Shown here in pieces: positions 62,398 to 64,000 of a stretch of DNA of 64,000 nucleotides. Within the stretch, counting starts at the first letter, position 1. The number at the start of each line of letters is the position of its first letter. A program made the position numbers and the translations under genes. This DNA is from Saccopteryx bilineata. Its lineage: Eukaryota > Chordata > Mammalia > Chiroptera > Emballonuridae. The stretch lies in contig NC_089492.1 of NCBI RefSeq assembly GCF_036850765.1, positions 293,964,590-294,028,589 on the forward strand, given 5' to 3'. The notes beneath the pieces are model-generated. The model saw only the letters and a list, made by a program, of their open reading frames with translations. It was not told where the DNA came from and searched no databases.

Positions 62398-63065
62398 AGA
62401 AATTACGTTTTTATGGGCTTTTACTTCCTGTACTTTTCTTGTTTTGTCCCCCCATCCCATAACCATCTTCTGGTTCTTCCTCTTCTTTATGTGTCTTCAT
62501 TGTACTGCTGTGTGCCTAACACCCTATCAGGAAATTTATGACCAGCAGCCTGGGTGTGGTGAGGCCTATTCTGGCTTAAAAATTCATCTAGACTCTGTAG
62601 GGATGCAGGAACGCAAGGAGACAACTTATCCCTTTCTTCCTTTGCCTTTCTTGGCTCATGTCTAACTAGCCACCTAAAGTAATATCAGGACTGTTCTCTA
62701 ACCAAATGAGCAACCTCCCCAGGGCAATTCTCCTATTACTTTCAAAAATTTATCTTAATTGATGTTCATATGATAAAGAAGCAATAGATTTCCATTTCAT
62801 GTTTATACTATGCATTCAAAGGTTTGTCTTACATTCTTTGCCATATATAGGATAATGCAAGTTGATTGTTTGCTTAATAAAATTTTCCAGATGCTGTAAT
62901 ACAGGCATACCTCGTTTATTAATGTATCAGAACAGCGAGAAACAGACATCTTGCCACACAGTTAAGTAGCCAAATGAAGGCGTCTTTATATTAAAGCTGG
63001 CCTGCTCACGGAGACCTAAGTCATCCAAACCATGCGGCTCCGACCACAATTTCACTTTCTTTTCT
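62398..63065. other. Spacer before unit D promoter
   Basis: No gene is seen. ACAGGCATACCTCGTTTATT at about 62900 resembles a Tigger-type transposon end, but no partner end was found. Confidence 0.45.
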
Positions 63066-63417
63066 TTTTTTTTTTCTCTTTTATTTTTTTTTTACAGAGA
63101 CAGAGAGAGTCAGAGAGAGGGATAGATAGGGACAGAGACAGGAACAGAGAGAGATGAGAAGCATCAGTCATTAGTTTTTCGTCGTGCATTGCAACACATT
63201 AGTTGTTCATTGACTGCTTTCTCATATGTGCCTTGACCGCGAGCCTTCAGCAGACCGAGTAACTCCTTGCTGAAGCCAGCGACCTTGGGTCCAAGCTGGC
63301 GAGCTTTTGCTCAAACCAGATGAGCCCGCGCTCAAAGCTGGCGACCTCAGGGTCTTGAACCTGGGTCCTCGGAATCCCAGTCCGATGCTCTATCCACTGC
63401 ACCACCGCCTGGTCAAA
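63066..63417 (-). repeat. SINE type B
   Basis: It runs from poly-T/ACAGAGACAGAGAGAGTCAG to CCACCGCCTGGTCA. Confidence 0.92.
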
Positions 63418-63599
63418 CTAACTTTCTTTTCTATATTTCATTATGACTCAGTGTATTGGGCTTACAGATAAGCACTCATTAACAAAGACTCAAGACCCCT
63501 CAGCAGGATAAGATGACAACTTTTTTCAGCCATTTTCAGGATGTCTCTTGCATGAGCCCGTTATTTCTAAGAGTGCCTTGCATCTGGTCTTTATTCCTG

Positions 63600-63970
63600 C
63601 AGTGATAAGAGGAAAGCCCAATTGACCGCCAGGGATCCTGTGATGTACATTTCCCATCAGAGCGTGTGTGGAATTCCTTCCTGGGTAGCCAATCAAGACT
63701 CAGGAAAGGCGTTTTCGATGAGGGGCGGGATTTCTGGGATTCTCAGAGGAAGTGTTTTGTTTTCACCCCTTATTCCCACAAGGAGTGGGCGGAGGTTCCA
63801 CACTGCTGGGTGTTTGGAAAAATGTCGCAAGAGAAGGTGTAAGCGTCGTGGTCCCCTCCTCATTACACGCGGGTGTGAAGCTCTGCGACGCCACTTGTGT
63901 AGAGTCCAGGACCGCCGTCCTCGGGGTGCCTCTAGCCCGCCGCTCCGCCCCGCCCCGCCCGCAGAGTCCG
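63600..63970 (+). promoter_or_regulatory. Unit D promoter and 5' UTR region
   Basis: This is CpG-rich sequence with GC boxes (CCGCCCCGCCCCGCCCG, 63943-63960). A weak ZNF143-like site (GTACATTTCCCATCAGAGC) lies near 63645. The layout matches the unit B promoter. Confidence 0.7.
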
Positions 63971-64000
63971 ATGGCGGCGGCCGCTCTGAAGCGCCCGATT
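63971..64000 (+). CDS. KZFP unit D first coding exon, cut by window end
   Basis: The ATG at 63971 opens MAAAALKRPI, clearly the same first exon as unit B (MAAAALRRSAE). The last few bases and the donor lie beyond the window. With its well-kept start codon and GC-rich promoter, this is likely the start of another KZFP gene. Confidence 0.8.
   Translation, partial: MAAAALKRPI

Noticed and set aside
62897..62930. Possible Tigger transposon end (CAGGCATACCTCGTTT)
   Set aside because: One end only; no inverted partner or clear TA duplication found.

Overview
This is a mammalian nuclear window, almost certainly from a bat. It carries more than 40 copies of three tRNA-headed SINE types, called here type A (head GCCCTGGCCGGTTGGCTC), type B (head GCCTGACCAGGCGGTGGC) and type C (head GCCTGACCTGTGGTGGC). 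From memory these match SINEs of horseshoe bats and their relatives (Rhinolophus/Hipposideros); that assignment needs a repeat-library search. All boundaries were read by eye and may be off by a few bases except where a target-site duplication (TSD) fixes them.

The backbone is a tandem array of KRAB C2H2 zinc-finger (KZFP) genes, all on the + strand. Each unit has a CpG-rich promoter, a 33-nt first coding exon, a 127-nt KRAB-A exon, a long finger exon and a long 3' UTR. Unit A (about 1-14.6 kb) is decayed: its start codon is changed, its finger exon has an early stop, and few fingers remain. Unit B (14.6-33.2 kb) is intact: exon 1 at 15000-15032, KRAB exon 28906-29032, finger exon 29586-31414, predicting about 662 residues with 16 fingers. 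A partial unit (33.2-44.6 kb) has two broken finger arrays and a copy of the unit A 3' flank. Unit C (48.8-63 kb) has a good KRAB exon but a broken finger exon, and no promoter or first exon. Unit D starts at 63971 and runs off the window. The exon structure and the linker region between KRAB and fingers resemble the ZNF587/ZNF814/ZNF551 family of human 19q13.43.

Between and inside these genes are layered mobile elements. There is a complete antisense class I provirus in intron 1 of unit B (17078-26249). A second, internally deleted provirus (39627-43885) sits inside a DNA transposon. A third ERV (44608-48402) replaces the unit C promoter. A hAT-type DNA transposon with a decayed transposase (50385-54838) carries two solo LTRs and two SINEs. 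Other items are solo LTRs, hAT-type MITEs, a U2 snRNA fragment and an ERV/L1 chimeric retrocopy. Because the units are paralogous, several insertions have their empty site elsewhere in this same window, so their order can be read directly.

I found no convincing new gene system. The most notable content is one intact KZFP gene embedded among retroviral remnants and its own decayed sister copies, with an internal record of finger duplication, shared truncation and promoter loss.
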